A stretch of DNA of 51,730 bases, from NCBI GenBank assembly GCA_024228115.1, contig JAAETT010000052.1, positions 1 through 51,730 on the forward strand, read 5' to 3'. The notes under the pieces are model-generated. The model was not told the origin of the DNA. It worked only from the letters and a program-made list of their open reading frames with translations, and made no database searches. Of the stretch, positions 51,606 through 51,730 are shown in pieces; position 1 is the first letter of the stretch; every line of letters starts with the position of its first letter. This DNA is from a bacterium (GTDB taxonomy: Bacteria > Myxococcota_A > UBA9160 > UBA6930). Made by a program: the position numbers and the translations under genes.

Positions 51606-51730
51606 CAGAAGCGTAGAAATCTGATCATTTGGCCGGGGGGCGACGCAGCCCGCCGTTCCGGATTCCGATTCAGATCTTCCGGGTCGAAAGGTCCTTGACC
51701 CAGGGCGAACGCCCTCCCGGCTCGACCGGA
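51606..51730 (-). other. Right window edge, no assignable gene
   Basis: One minus-strand frame is open from the edge and ends with a TGA just before the ACC-deaminase-like fragment (ending QMIRFLRF); another reads SPWVKDLSTRKI and stops. Neither can be assigned. A gene from beyond the window may end here. Confidence 0.25.

Overview
The window is a gene-dense, GC-rich bacterial chromosome segment. The features present (PEP-CTERM protein, MetX/MetY sulfhydrylation route to methionine, BipA, GlnS, a GGDEF-EAL protein, an RND pump, a periplasmic MltF-type lytic enzyme, an SO_2930-type cytochrome remnant, many esterases) fit a Gram-negative of the old deltaproteobacterial radiation, such as Myxococcota or Binatota. 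That placement is inference. No rRNA, tRNA, CRISPR array or prophage was seen.

Layout. 0-4 kb: methionine genes metY and a metX-metW fusion, then a DUF385-like membrane protein. 4-11.4 kb: a TetR gene divergent from an exported FMN alpha-hydroxy-acid oxidase, with two inversely oriented operator-like palindromes between them; then a TetR/membrane-fusion/RND efflux operon. 11.4-15.4 kb: nitrile hydratase beta and alpha plus an amidase (nitrile to amide to acid), divergent from a NylB-like serine hydrolase. 15.5-18.5 kb: typA, a lone PilT-N-like domain and a dienelactone hydrolase. 18.6-21.9 kb: a tightly coupled operon of PEP-CTERM protein, TPR/beta-barrel outer-membrane protein and FecR-domain protein. 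22-26 kb: an RlmI-like methyltransferase, a CCA-adding-enzyme homologue with a degraded active site, a histidine phosphatase and a small conserved protein. 26-33.5 kb: glycan/lipid-carrier genes (HAD-UbiA fusion, GT2, polysaccharide deacetylase, a FAD enzyme with a C-terminal membrane domain, a small membrane protein homologous to that domain, GT4). 33.5-38.6 kb: MFS transporter, MltF, a broken B12-binding radical SAM gene, a hairpin-rich spacer and a cytochrome c fragment. 38.8-44.6 kb: carboxylesterase, glnS, a complete IS1-like insertion sequence and prs. 44.6-48.6 kb: a c-di-GMP operon (GGDEF-EAL, unknown protein, pseudoreceiver plus two PilZ domains). 48.7-51.7 kb: a decayed HSL-type esterase, a beta-lactamase-fold hydrolase, a lipase and the C-terminal part of an ACC-deaminase-family protein.

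Many neighbours overlap by 1-4 bases (ATGA, GTGA, TTGA), so translational coupling is common. An unusual number of genes are broken: frameshifts in the efflux adaptor, the FAD enzyme, the radical SAM gene and the HSL esterase, plus deletions or truncations in several others. Some shifts sit next to homopolymers, so consensus error in a draft or metagenome assembly must be excluded before calling them pseudogenes.

Most distinctive signals: (i) an exported alpha-hydroxy-acid oxidase carrying a CxxCH haem-c motif, with its TetR and twin operators; (ii) an insertion sequence with exact 9-bp target duplication that landed inside the glnS stop codon and rebuilt it; (iii) a membrane module that is both the tail of a UGM-like FAD enzyme and the next gene; (iv) the PEP-CTERM/barrel/FecR cassette; (v) the active-site-degraded CCA-adding homologue.
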